From: Anderseniella sp963700885
GTDB taxonomy: Bacteria > Pseudomonadota > Alphaproteobacteria > Rhizobiales > Aestuariivirgaceae
DNA: 64,000 nt
Assembly: GCA_963700885.1 (NCBI GenBank)
Contig: CAVOZJ010000002.1
Location: forward strand, 124,001 to 188,000
Direction: 5' to 3'
Part shown: positions 8,988 through 16,733 of the stretch, one piece after another
Position numbering within the stretch: position 1 is the first letter of the stretch
Layout of the letters: the number at the start of each line of letters is the position of its first letter
Notes under the pieces: model-generated
Seen by the model: only the letters and a program-made list of their open reading frames with translations
What the model was told of the DNA's origin: nothing
The model's database searches: none
Program-made: the position numbers and the translations under genes

Positions 8988-10400
8988 CTAACTTTCAAAG
9001 TGCGTGGCACCGCGACGGTTTTCATCAAGCGGCAGGTTCGAATAAAACGGGTCATGGGCTCTTTGTTCACATTGCTTGCGCGGGCAGAGGCGGCAATTCA
9101 CACCTATTTCGGTAACTATCCTCGTCGCCTTCGGATCAATGGTGATGCCGTATATTGTCTCCTGTGAATACTCTGTTGAACACCCCAGAGATATCGCCAG
9201 ACGCTTGTCCTCGGTGGAGTATCTTGTAGTTGGCCTGTCAACGGTTCGGTTGATGGTCAGATACCGGCTTTTGTCCGGCATCTCGACGATCTGGGTCATG
9301 ATGCGGCCCGGTACGCGAAAACAGTAATGCACATCCAGACGCGGACAGGCACCACCATACCGGGCCAGTTGTATTTGCGTCACGTTGAACCGCTTCGATA
9401 TGTTTCCGGCCCGATCAACCCGAAGGAAGAAGAACGGAATGCCCTTTTTCCCCGGCCTTTGCAATGTCGTCAAACGATGGCAGACCTGTTCGTAGGAAAC
9501 CGAGAACAAGGCCGACAGTCTGTCGATGTCATACTTTGCCTGCACTGCTTCCTTGAAGAAATCACTGTAAGGCATCATTAGTGCCGCGGCAAAATAGTTG
9601 GCCAGTTCCACGCGGCACCGAAACGCCATGCGTTCATTGGAACGCAATTTGTCCGAAAGCCGGTCGCTCAAAAGTCCAGGGAACTCTATCAGTCCGATCA
9701 TATGAGCGAGTTGAAAGACCCGGTTATTGTAATCCAGTCCATCTGACAACAGGATCTGTCTTTTGTCCGGATTGTAATATCGCAATGAGATACCGAGCAG
9801 TTCGGCTCTAACCTGTTTGACATCGATTTTCAGACGGTCTTTCAAATGCGCCTTGAGTGCGCCGTACATTTCCTGCCGGTCCGGAGCGGATTGTCCCCAG
9901 AACTGCTCCGCACACTGCTCCAGCTCATGGAAATGATTGTTATTCCTACGAAAGAAGTCATGCACACCCTGCTCGATACTGAAGGATGCATCCATGATAT
10001 CCGACATGGCTTCATTGTGCTCTGCCAGCCGTTCGCCGTACGTGCGGTAAGCATTGAATATATTCAGCATGCCGCGAACCAGATTGGGTGATCCGTCAAG
10101 TGCGCTGCGTAACTCCTCTACGTCTGGCGCCTTGCCGGCGAAGGCGGGGTCCCGTGTCAGTTCACGCAGTTCACCGAGCAACATCCCGCTATCAGAATTG
10201 GTGAAATCGCGCCAGTTGATCCCGAAATTGTCCGCCAGGCTGATCAGAAACTTCAACGAGGCACTACGCTGGTTGCGCTCCACGAGGTTGACGTAACTGG
10301 GGCTCACGCCCAATGCCCTGGCAAGATCAGCCTGTGTGAGACCGCTGTCCTGACGCATTTCGCGCAACTTGGGCCCGATGAATACTTTTTGTCCAGCCAT
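8988..10400 (-). CDS. XRE-family regulator of the short-chain fatty acyl (ScfR/PccR/RamB) type
   Basis: A 470-residue DNA-binding protein. Residues 1-65 are an XRE helix-turn-helix (LREMRQDSGLTQADLARALG, SPSYVNLVERNQRS). The centre is an IrrE/ImmA-like M78 domain in which the usual HExxH is not present (FQLAHMIGLIEFPGLL). The C-terminus is a cysteine-bearing module (GVNCRLCPRKQCEQRAHDPF). This architecture is that of regulators of propionyl-CoA, acetate and glyoxylate metabolism. It sits directly beside the mtkBA-mcl genes, which fits control of acyl-CoA metabolism. An inverted repeat at 10442-10476 upstream of the start could be an autoregulatory operator. Confidence 0.88.
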   Translation of the reverse strand: MAGQKVFIGPKLREMRQDSGLTQADLARALGVSPSYVNLVERNQRSASLKFLISLADNFGINWRDFTNSDSGMLLGELRELTRDPAFAGKAPDVEELRSALDGSPNLVRGMLNIFNAYRTYGERLAEHNEAMSDIMDASFSIEQGVHDFFRRNNNHFHELEQCAEQFWGQSAPDRQEMYGALKAHLKDRLKIDVKQVRAELLGISLRYYNPDKRQILLSDGLDYNNRVFQLAHMIGLIEFPGLLSDRLSDKLRSNERMAFRCRVELANYFAAALMMPYSDFFKEAVQAKYDIDRLSALFSVSYEQVCHRLTTLQRPGKKGIPFFFLRVDRAGNISKRFNVTQIQLARYGGACPRLDVHYCFRVPGRIMTQIVEMPDKSRYLTINRTVDRPTTRYSTEDKRLAISLGCSTEYSQETIYGITIDPKATRIVTEIGVNCRLCPRKQCEQRAHDPFYSNLPLDENRRGATHFES

Positions 10401-10441
10401 TGTATGATGGAACCCGCAACTGCGAAATCAGTCAAGTTCGT

Positions 10442-10476
10442 AATTCAATTGGTTGACTAATTGACGGAATTGAATT
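10442..10476. promoter_or_regulatory. Candidate operator upstream of the ScfR-type regulator
   Basis: AATTCAATT at 10442-10450 is matched by its exact reverse complement AATTGAATT at 10468-10476, in an AT-rich patch 42-76 bases upstream of the regulator start. A TTGAC with AT-rich sequence lies between the arms. Spacing and position suit a dimeric repressor site, but binding is inferred. Confidence 0.4.
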
Positions 10477-10538
10477 GTTGTACCTGATCGCCTGTAAAGG
10501 GTCGAGCGACGTGTGGCCTCACGTGAATCCATGCCGCT

Positions 10539-11509
10539 TCATGCGGCGCGGTCACAGGGTTTGCGGCCTTCAATGAATTCAACCAGATTGTCAATCACTC
10601 GGTGACCTATCGCCTTGCGTCGTTCCCTGGTGGCGTTCCCCGTTCGAGGCAGAAGGACAACGTTTTCACAACCGAGAAGGCGCTGGTTGACTGCCGGTTT
10701 GTTGCGAAAGACGTCGAGTCCTGCACCGGCAATGGTGTCGTACCATAACGCGTCTGCCAGGGCTTCCTCATCCACCAGTTCGCTGCAGGCGGTGTTTATC
10801 AGGTAAGCGTCCGGTTTCATGTTGTTCAACCGGAGCGCATCAATGAGATGGTGATTTTCAGCACTGGCGGGGCAATGCAGAGAGACGAAGTCCGACTGAG
10901 CAAGCAATTGGTCAATGTCGCCGACCTGTTCGGCTGCAACCTGACCAAGAATGTCACCGGTAACCGTTTCGCGATCATGAACCAGGATTTTCATGCCAAA
11001 ACCAAAATGGGCTTTGCGCGCTGTCTCAAGCCCGGCAGCTCCAATCCCTACTATGCCAAGGGTTTTGCCGGACAGTTGTTCACTGTCCAGGTGGGCCGAT
11101 GAGCAACCGTCCCGTCCGCCCGGCCGCAATTCACGCTCTCCCTGTCCGGCTTTTCTGGCGAGCATGAGCATCAGCGTAATGGCAATCTCCGCTGTGCATT
11201 CACCCGGCTCTTCAGGAGTGTTGGTCACTACAATGTTTTTGTGACGAGCGGTATCAACATTGGTGTGATCTGTTCCCGCCCCAAAGTTTCCGATAGTCTT
11301 TACCCTCGGGTTCTTCAGGTTCAGAATTGTTGAAATGACTGTGTCGGTTAACGTTGGGAGCATGGCATCATATTCTTTCATTGCGGTTTTCAGCATTGTT
11401 TCGCTGGTGGGTTTCCGGTGGAATTGAACACAGGTTGAAACAACTTCGATAACCTGTCTTCAAATTCCCCCAGCCAACGGCTGGTTACAAAAACGCGTGG
11501 CTTTGTCAT
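10539..11509 (-). pseudogene. D-2-hydroxyacid dehydrogenase (hydroxypyruvate/glyoxylate reductase type), frame-broken and catalytically altered
   Basis: Homologous to NAD(P)H-dependent glyoxylate/hydroxypyruvate reductases. Translation starts at 11509 (GAGGAA upstream; MTKPRVFVTSRWLGEFEDRL) and hits a stop after NPPAKQC. The homology continues in another frame from MLKTAMKEYDAMLPTLTD, consistent with one missing base near 11396. The Rossmann motif GIVGIGAAGLE is kept. The three catalytic residues are not: the usual NTARG reads NTACS, the usual xEP after DVF reads DVFRNKP, and the usual PHxGSAT reads PRTGNAT. Arg, Glu and His are therefore all replaced. The substrate-loop motif before QLSGKTLG is also lost. 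With the frame break this argues for a decayed gene, although its neighbours mtkB and mtkA are intact. Confidence 0.85.
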
Positions 11510-11519
11510 GGACAATTCC

Positions 11520-12410
11520 TCATGCAGCCCTGCATTGCGCTTCATGTACGGTTGAACCAATCTCAGATGGATTGGGTACAATTGCAACGCCGACTTCGCG
11601 CAGCAACTCAACCTTTTCCGGAGCGCTTTCTCCAAAGGCTGAAATGATAGCACCAGCATGTCCCATGCGCTTTCCCCTGGGCGCGGTGAGGCCCGCTACA
11701 TAGGCGATAACCGGCTTGGTCATGTGGTCGCGGATGAACTCGGCAGCTTCGGCTTCCTGCGGTCCGCCGATTTCACCAATCAGAACAACCGCGGTTGTAT
11801 CGTCATCGTGTTCAAACAATTCGAGAATGTCCCTGAATGAACTGCCATTGATCGGATCACCACCAATTCCAACACTGGTTGATATGCCTATACCAAGGTG
11901 TTTCATTTGCGAGGCCGCTTCATATCCAAGAGTGCCTGAACGGCCAACGATGCCAACTGAACCAGGAAGATAAATGTGACCCGGCATGATGCCGGCAAGC
12001 GCTTCGCCCGGCGTGATGATGCCCGCGCAGTTGGGTCCCAGCAGCCGCATGCGCTTTTCCTGCCGGTATCTGCGCATAAACCGTTTGACACGCATCATGT
12101 CCTGAGCGGGAATACCGTCGGTAATCGATACGCACAGGTCGATGCCGGCATCGGCGGCTTCCATGATTGAGTCCGCTGCAAATGGCGGCGGTACGATGAC
12201 CAGACTTGCCGTCGCTCCGGTGGCGGAAACGGCCTCCTTGACGGTATTGAACACCGGCACACCGACTGCCGTTTCCCCACCACGGCCAGGGACAACACCG
12301 CCGACAACATTGGTGCCGTATTGGATCATTTCCTGAGTATGGAAACTTCCGATGCGTCCTGTAATGCCATGGATGATTATTGGTGTGGATTTATTGATCA
12401 GAATGCTCAT
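11520..12410 (-). CDS. mtkB: Malate-CoA ligase (malate thiokinase) alpha subunit
   Basis: Forms malyl-CoA from malate, CoA and ATP together with MtkA. The 296 residues follow the succinyl-CoA synthetase alpha fold: CoA-binding GITGRIGSFHTQEMIQYG, NVVGGVVPGRGG, VVPPPFAADSIMEAADAGI-type segment, GPNCAGIITPGE, and the phosphohistidine loop KRMGHAGAIISAFGE. Similarity to the Methylobacterium MtkB pattern (SITDGIPAQDMMRVKRF, SVGIGGDPINGSSF) and the adjacent malyl-CoA lyase favour malate over succinate as substrate. The start overlaps the mtkA stop by four bases. Confidence 0.92.
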   Translation of the reverse strand: MSILINKSTPIIIHGITGRIGSFHTQEMIQYGTNVVGGVVPGRGGETAVGVPVFNTVKEAVSATGATASLVIVPPPFAADSIMEAADAGIDLCVSITDGIPAQDMMRVKRFMRRYRQEKRMRLLGPNCAGIITPGEALAGIMPGHIYLPGSVGIVGRSGTLGYEAASQMKHLGIGISTSVGIGGDPINGSSFRDILELFEHDDDTTAVVLIGEIGGPQEAEAAEFIRDHMTKPVIAYVAGLTAPRGKRMGHAGAIISAFGESAPEKVELLREVGVAIVPNPSEIGSTVHEAQCRAA

Positions 12411-13603
12411 GACACAGCCGCCATGGCTGGTGGGCTAAGGACTGCATTGCATACAGCCACTGCCTTTTCAGCAGCTTCGGCGAGTGTGGTTGCCGTGGTT
12501 ATCGGCAAGCCGCTGTTGGCCAGTATCTCCATACCTTTGTCCACATTTGTTCCTGCCAGGCGTACAATGACCGGAACGTCCACGGCGCTTGACCGGAGCG
12601 CCTGCACAACACCTTCTGCGACCCAGTCGCAGCGATTGATGCCGGCGAAGATATTGACCAGAATTGCGCTCACCTTGTCATCGGAGTGAACCAGGCGAAA
12701 CGCCTTTGCCACCCGCTCCGGCGATGCGCCACCTCCGATGTCGAGAAAATTGGCCGGTTCCCCGCCTGCCAGCTTGATCATGTCCATGGTTGCCATGGCA
12801 AGGCCGGCGCCATTTACAATGCAGCCTATATTGCCTTCCAGTCCGACATAACTCAGCCCCTGGTCGGCTGCCCTGGTTTCCCTGAAATTTTCCTGGCTCT
12901 TGTCGCGCAACTCCAGTATCTCCGGGCGGCGGAAAAGCGCGTTGTCGTCAAATTCCATTTTGGCATCAAGTGCCATCACCGAACCATCGGAGGTTACAAC
13001 CAGCGGATTGATTTCCACCATGGTGGCGTCAAGATCGCGAAATGCGCGGTAGCATCCCTTGATGGTTGCCACTGCAGCCTGCACATGTATTGCCCCCAGT
13101 CCCAGTCCGAAGGCAATTTCGCGCGCCTGGAATTCGGTCAGACCTACAGCCGGATCAACGATGCTACGGATAATTGTTTCCGGCTTGTCTGCAGCAATTT
13201 CCTCAATTTCCATTCCGCCTGAGGCAGATGCAACAACCATGATGCGTTCCGTTGAGCGGTCGAGGACGCAGCCGAGATAAAGTTCACGTTCAATTTCGAC
13301 ACCGCTTTCAATATAGACGCGGGACACGATCTTGCCGGCGGGTCCGGATTGATGTGTGACGAGTTTCCTGCCGAACATTTCATTGGCGGCGTCATAAACG
13401 TCGTGCTCGCTTTTGCATAACCGCACTCCACCTGCCTTGCCGCGGCCGCCGGTGTGCACCTGCGCCTTGACCACCCACTTGTTACCGCCAATATCATGAG
13501 CCCTGAACGTCGCCTGTTCCGGGCTGTATGCCATTCCGCCGGGTGGTGTCTTTACGCCGAACTCGCGAAGGATATCCTTGGCCTGATATTCGTGAATGTC
13601 CAT
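12407..13603 (-). CDS. mtkA: Malate-CoA ligase (malate thiokinase) beta subunit
   Basis: ATP-grasp subunit of malate-CoA ligase, 398 residues. The start at 13603 gives MDIHEYQAKDILREFGVKTP, the canonical beginning of this family; the open frame extends upstream without homology. Conserved parts include VKAQVHTGGRGKAGGVRLC, MVEINPLVVTSDGSVMALDA, GLEGNIGCIVNGAGLAMATM and the Gly loop FLDIGGGASPERVAKAF. INRCDWVAEGVV near the C-terminus is typical of MtkA. It is translated between a small gene 13 bases upstream and mtkB, with which it overlaps. Confidence 0.93.
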   Translation of the reverse strand: MDIHEYQAKDILREFGVKTPPGGMAYSPEQATFRAHDIGGNKWVVKAQVHTGGRGKAGGVRLCKSEHDVYDAANEMFGRKLVTHQSGPAGKIVSRVYIESGVEIERELYLGCVLDRSTERIMVVASASGGMEIEEIAADKPETIIRSIVDPAVGLTEFQAREIAFGLGLGAIHVQAAVATIKGCYRAFRDLDATMVEINPLVVTSDGSVMALDAKMEFDDNALFRRPEILELRDKSQENFRETRAADQGLSYVGLEGNIGCIVNGAGLAMATMDMIKLAGGEPANFLDIGGGASPERVAKAFRLVHSDDKVSAILVNIFAGINRCDWVAEGVVQALRSSAVDVPVIVRLAGTNVDKGMEILANSGLPITTATTLAEAAEKAVAVCNAVLSPPAMAAVS

Positions 13604-13616
13604 GGCCCGGTTTCTT

Positions 13617-14036
13617 TCAGGTTGCAGAAGGTTGAGGGAATACAGCCCGGCTGGATTGCAGAATCTGCAGTTGTGGAACGGCATCGATGCTGTCGATATG
13701 GCCGGTGGGCATTTCAGGAACATCGATGCTGCGGCAAAATTCACTCACTGCCTCTGGCTGATCGGTAATGACAATCAACTGGTGCAGGTTTTCCGCCATA
13801 TGGCGCATCAGATAGTTCTTGCGCCAGCCGAGAGGTCTTTCCATGTCGACTGGCAGTTGATCGTAGTTCATGCGCAGATTTTTCAGTCGCAGGAGAACTT
13901 CTTCCTCGATGGCCCGAGCGCTGCCCTGTTCATTGAATCGCAAATCCAGTACTGCGATGTATGGCATATCGCCGGCATGCTGCATGCCCTGCAGAGCTAG
14001 TTCACTGGTTATCATGATGCCGGAGTAATGCTGCAC
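13617..14036 (-). CDS. Small protein of the mtk operon, possibly DUF442/phosphatase-like
   Basis: Not securely recognised. The first gene of the mtk transcript encodes 139 residues from a GTG at 14036 with GAGGG nine bases upstream; an open frame 34 codons longer has no good start. The pattern YSGIMITSELALQGMQHAGD, then YIAVLDLRFNEQG, ARAIEEEVLLRLKNLRMNYD and QLPVDMERP resembles the beta-lactamase-hydrolase-like/DUF442 phosphatase fold. Where those enzymes have an HCxxGxR loop, this protein reads LIVITDQPEAVSEFCRS, so the catalytic Cys motif is absent. Thirteen bases separate it from mtkA. A role in malyl-CoA metabolism is only inferred from position. Confidence 0.55.
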   Translation of the reverse strand: MQHYSGIMITSELALQGMQHAGDMPYIAVLDLRFNEQGSARAIEEEVLLRLKNLRMNYDQLPVDMERPLGWRKNYLMRHMAENLHQLIVITDQPEAVSEFCRSIDVPEMPTGHIDSIDAVPQLQILQSSRAVFPQPSAT

Positions 14037-14125
14037 TGTTCCGTTCCCTCGTTGTCGTTCTGGCTGGCTGAAAAATACGCAGCTCAGCGGCCGCAGGAAA
14101 AGAAAATTCACGTCAATATGTGCGT

Positions 14126-14162
14126 CTTGTAATTTCAAAATTTACTTTTGTAACTTTTGTAA
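14126..14162. promoter_or_regulatory. TTGTAA repeats in the mtk-mcl divergent promoter region
   Basis: The AT-rich 205-base interval between the divergent mtk operon and mcl holds three TTGTAA units at 14127-14132, 14148-14153 and 14157-14162. The last two lie in a perfect tandem 9-mer, ACTTTTGTA twice (14144-14161). They resemble, with one base changed, the TTTGCAAA half-sites reported for PccR/RamB-type regulators, and such a regulator is encoded at 8988-10400. Direct control is a hypothesis. Confidence 0.35.
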
Positions 14163-14241
14163 TTTTATGAATTTAACTCTTGACAAGGGCTTGTTCGAAC
14201 CGCTTTTTTGGCCATCAATCTTCACATCAGGAGCATCAGAT

Positions 14242-15225
14242 ATGAGCTTTTTTACCATTAGCCAGGCCCCCGCCCGACTGAACCGGAGTGAATTGGCCGT
14301 TCCGGGAAGTCAACCCCAAATGTTTGAAAAAGCTGCGCAATCTGACGTGGATGTAATTTTTCTTGATCTGGAAGACGCGGTTGCGCCGGACGACAAGGTG
14401 CAGGCCAGGAAGAACATTATCGAGGCTCTGAACGACATTGACTGGAATATCAAGACAATGTCAGTGCGGATCAACGGGTTGGATACCCATTACATGTATC
14501 GCGACGTTGTTGACATTCTTGAGCAGGGCGGTGAGCGCCTCGACCTGATCATGATCCCGAAAGTCGGTACGGCTGCAGATGTTTACGCTCTGGATATGCT
14601 GGTAACCCAGATAGAAACCGCCAAAGGATCGAAAAAGCGCATTGGCTTCGAGCTCATCATAGAAACCGCCCTGGGAATGCAGAACGTCAACGAGATTGCT
14701 GCTGCAAGTCCGCGCAATGAGTCGCTGCATTTTGGCGTGGCGGATTATGCAGCTTCAACCCGGGCCCGCACGACCATCATCGGTGGTGTCAATAAGGACT
14801 ACTGCGTCCTCACAGACCCGCTGCCAGACAGTGATCCTGTGCGCGAACGCCACTGGGGCGACATGTGGCACCATGCGCTTTCAAAGATGGTCATCGCCGC
14901 GCGCGCCAACGGCCTGCGGCCGGTTGACGGACCTTTTGGAGATTTTTCAGATCCTGAAGGCTACACGGCGGCGGCAAAACGTGCTGCGGCGCTGGGTTAC
15001 GAAGGCAAGTGGGCTATCCATCCATCCCAGATTGAACTTGCCAACCAGGTAATGAGCCCGGGCAATGAAGAAGTGGAACGGGCACGACGCATTCTTGCCG
15101 CCATGAAGGAGGCTGCCAGGCAGGGCAAGGGTGCCGTGTCACTGGATGGCAGGCTGATCGACTATGCCTCGATCCGTCAAGCTGAAGTGCTTGTGGAAAA
15201 AGCCAATCAGATTGCGGCAGCTTGA
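14242..15225 (+). CDS. mcl: L-malyl-CoA/beta-methylmalyl-CoA lyase
   Basis: Cleaves malyl-CoA to glyoxylate and acetyl-CoA (and can condense them), the last step of the serine cycle and part of ethylmalonyl-CoA-pathway metabolism. The 327-residue CitE-like TIM-barrel has VIFLDLEDAVAPDDKVQARK (acidic metal-binding region), INGLDTHYMYRDVVDI, MIPKVGTAADVYALD, GFELIIETALGMQNV, GVADYAASTRART and GYEGKWAIHPSQIELANQV. ATG at 14242 has AGGAG nine bases before it and matches the MSFFTISQAPARLNRSELAV start of MclA-type proteins; the open frame upstream is not conserved. It is divergent from mtkA, the usual partner. Confidence 0.95.
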   Translation: MSFFTISQAPARLNRSELAVPGSQPQMFEKAAQSDVDVIFLDLEDAVAPDDKVQARKNIIEALNDIDWNIKTMSVRINGLDTHYMYRDVVDILEQGGERLDLIMIPKVGTAADVYALDMLVTQIETAKGSKKRIGFELIIETALGMQNVNEIAAASPRNESLHFGVADYAASTRARTTIIGGVNKDYCVLTDPLPDSDPVRERHWGDMWHHALSKMVIAARANGLRPVDGPFGDFSDPEGYTAAAKRAAALGYEGKWAIHPSQIELANQVMSPGNEEVERARRILAAMKEAARQGKGAVSLDGRLIDYASIRQAEVLVEKANQIAAA

Positions 15226-15264
15226 TCATTGATCGGCGCTGGCGATGACAGGTGGGACAGCAAT

Positions 15265-16503
15265 CTATTGCTCGTCATCCACTTCCAGTTCAAACACCGA
15301 CTGTGAGGTCTTGGGAAGTGCGGCGAATGGGCTGCGCATCAGCCGGTCATAGGCGGGACCAAAGATCAGGCGATACACGATGAATATGGCAAACATCGCC
15401 AGCACTGCCGAGATAAATACAAACAGCGCGCTTTCGTCGCTGTATTCGATCAGTTGCGCGGCAATGGTCGGGCCAATGGCAGCGCCGATGGAGTAGATCA
15501 GCAGAAGGCCGCTGCTTGTCTGCACCAGCTTGTCGTTGGCGACATTGTCGTTGGCATGTGCCAGGCACAGGGCATAAAGCGGTACCATCAAGGCGCCATG
15601 CACGCTGGCGAGAGCCAGAACTGCCCGCAAATCCGACAGCGGCCAGAAGGCAATGAGGAGGCCAGTCACTACCGTTCCCAACGCAACCGGCAGGATGACC
15701 AGCCGCCGGTCGTAGTGATCCGACAGCTTGCCGAGCGGCCACTGCGACAGCGTGCCGCCGAGAACAAAGGCCGCCATCAGCAAGGTGATCTCGAACACGC
15801 TCATGGCGCGCAGCTGCCCGAATGTCGGTCCGAGGGTCCAGAAAGCGCCTTCGACCGCGCCTACCAGCAGACACCCGATTGTGCCGACCGGGGATATCGA
15901 CAACAGTCCCTTCAGTTCCAGCCTGGCAGTCGGGATCGGTTTCGGTTCGCTGGTGGGCGTAAGGGCTACCGGAACCACGGTCAGGCAGAGCAGGAACGTA
16001 ACGAGCGCAAACAGTGTCTGGCCGGCGGTGCTGGCGACATTGACCAGCAGTTGACCCGCCATCGTGGTGACATTTGCAACGATGATGTAGATCGACAGAA
16101 CCCGGCCGCGCGTGGTGTTGTCCGACTGGTCGTTCAGCCAGCTTTCAATCACCATGTAGGCAATGGCCAGGGCCGCGCCTGAAAAAAATCGCAGGAGCAA
16201 CCATAAAAACACATTTGGCCACAGCGGGTAGAGCAGGGAGACCGCGGCGGCAATCGCAACGACGCCGGAGAATGTGCGGATGTGCCCGACTGCCTTCACC
16301 ACCGCCGGACCGAAGATACAGCCGGCAATAAAGCCGGTGGCGTAGACCGTGCCGAGATATCCGACCAGCCCCGGTGAGAACTGCTCGATGCCGGCCCTGA
16401 GCGGCAGAAGCGTCTGGAACAGGGCCACTGCGGTCAGCAACAGCCCGGCGCCAACAAGCAGTGTGGCAATGGTGCCGCGCGAGTTCTTCACAACTGTGCT
16501 CAT
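15265..16503 (-). CDS. Major facilitator superfamily permease
   Basis: Inner-membrane transporter of 412 residues with about twelve hydrophobic segments, from TIATLLVGAGLLLTAVALFQ to a last pair near FVFISAVLAMFAIFIVYRLI. The first-half motif LGTVYATGFIAGCIFGPAVV and the LGKLSDHYDRRLVILP loop between halves (an RxxDRR-like motif A) place it in the YcaD/CynX-like sugar or drug MFS group. The substrate cannot be told. ATG at 16503 is chosen because the first membrane segment follows directly. It is convergent with mcl and divergent from the dpp operon. Confidence 0.85.
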   Translation of the reverse strand: MSTVVKNSRGTIATLLVGAGLLLTAVALFQTLLPLRAGIEQFSPGLVGYLGTVYATGFIAGCIFGPAVVKAVGHIRTFSGVVAIAAAVSLLYPLWPNVFLWLLLRFFSGAALAIAYMVIESWLNDQSDNTTRGRVLSIYIIVANVTTMAGQLLVNVASTAGQTLFALVTFLLCLTVVPVALTPTSEPKPIPTARLELKGLLSISPVGTIGCLLVGAVEGAFWTLGPTFGQLRAMSVFEITLLMAAFVLGGTLSQWPLGKLSDHYDRRLVILPVALGTVVTGLLIAFWPLSDLRAVLALASVHGALMVPLYALCLAHANDNVANDKLVQTSSGLLLIYSIGAAIGPTIAAQLIEYSDESALFVFISAVLAMFAIFIVYRLIFGPAYDRLMRSPFAALPKTSQSVFELEVDDEQ

Positions 16504-16733
16504 GAGACCTGGCCCCGACTTCTGTCCGGACTGGATATAGCATAGCCCGGCTGGCACGTAGCGCACATATTGCCCCGGCGGGATGCCGCCCGTCGCAACC
16601 CGTTTTCAGGCAGCGTTTCACGAAACCCGGTTCTCCGAATTCCCCAGTATGCAGGGTTGCGGAAAAATGCTTTCATGCGTCATCCGCCTTAATCGGATAA
16701 ATTGTCAGTCTGTAAAACAGGGAGAAGACAAAG

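Noticed and set aside
11520..13603. Succinyl-CoA synthetase sucCD
   Set aside because: Sequence blocks agree better with MtkA/MtkB and the genes sit beside malyl-CoA lyase, not in a TCA-cycle cluster.
14202..14230. Sigma-70 promoter for mcl from the TTGACA near 14183
   Set aside because: No acceptable -10 hexamer at 16-18 bases; only a T-rich stretch is present.
15454..16182. Long plus-strand open frame of 242 codons
   Set aside because: It lies opposite the MFS permease gene and its sequence is Gln/Arg-rich low-complexity, typical of an antisense shadow in GC-rich DNA.
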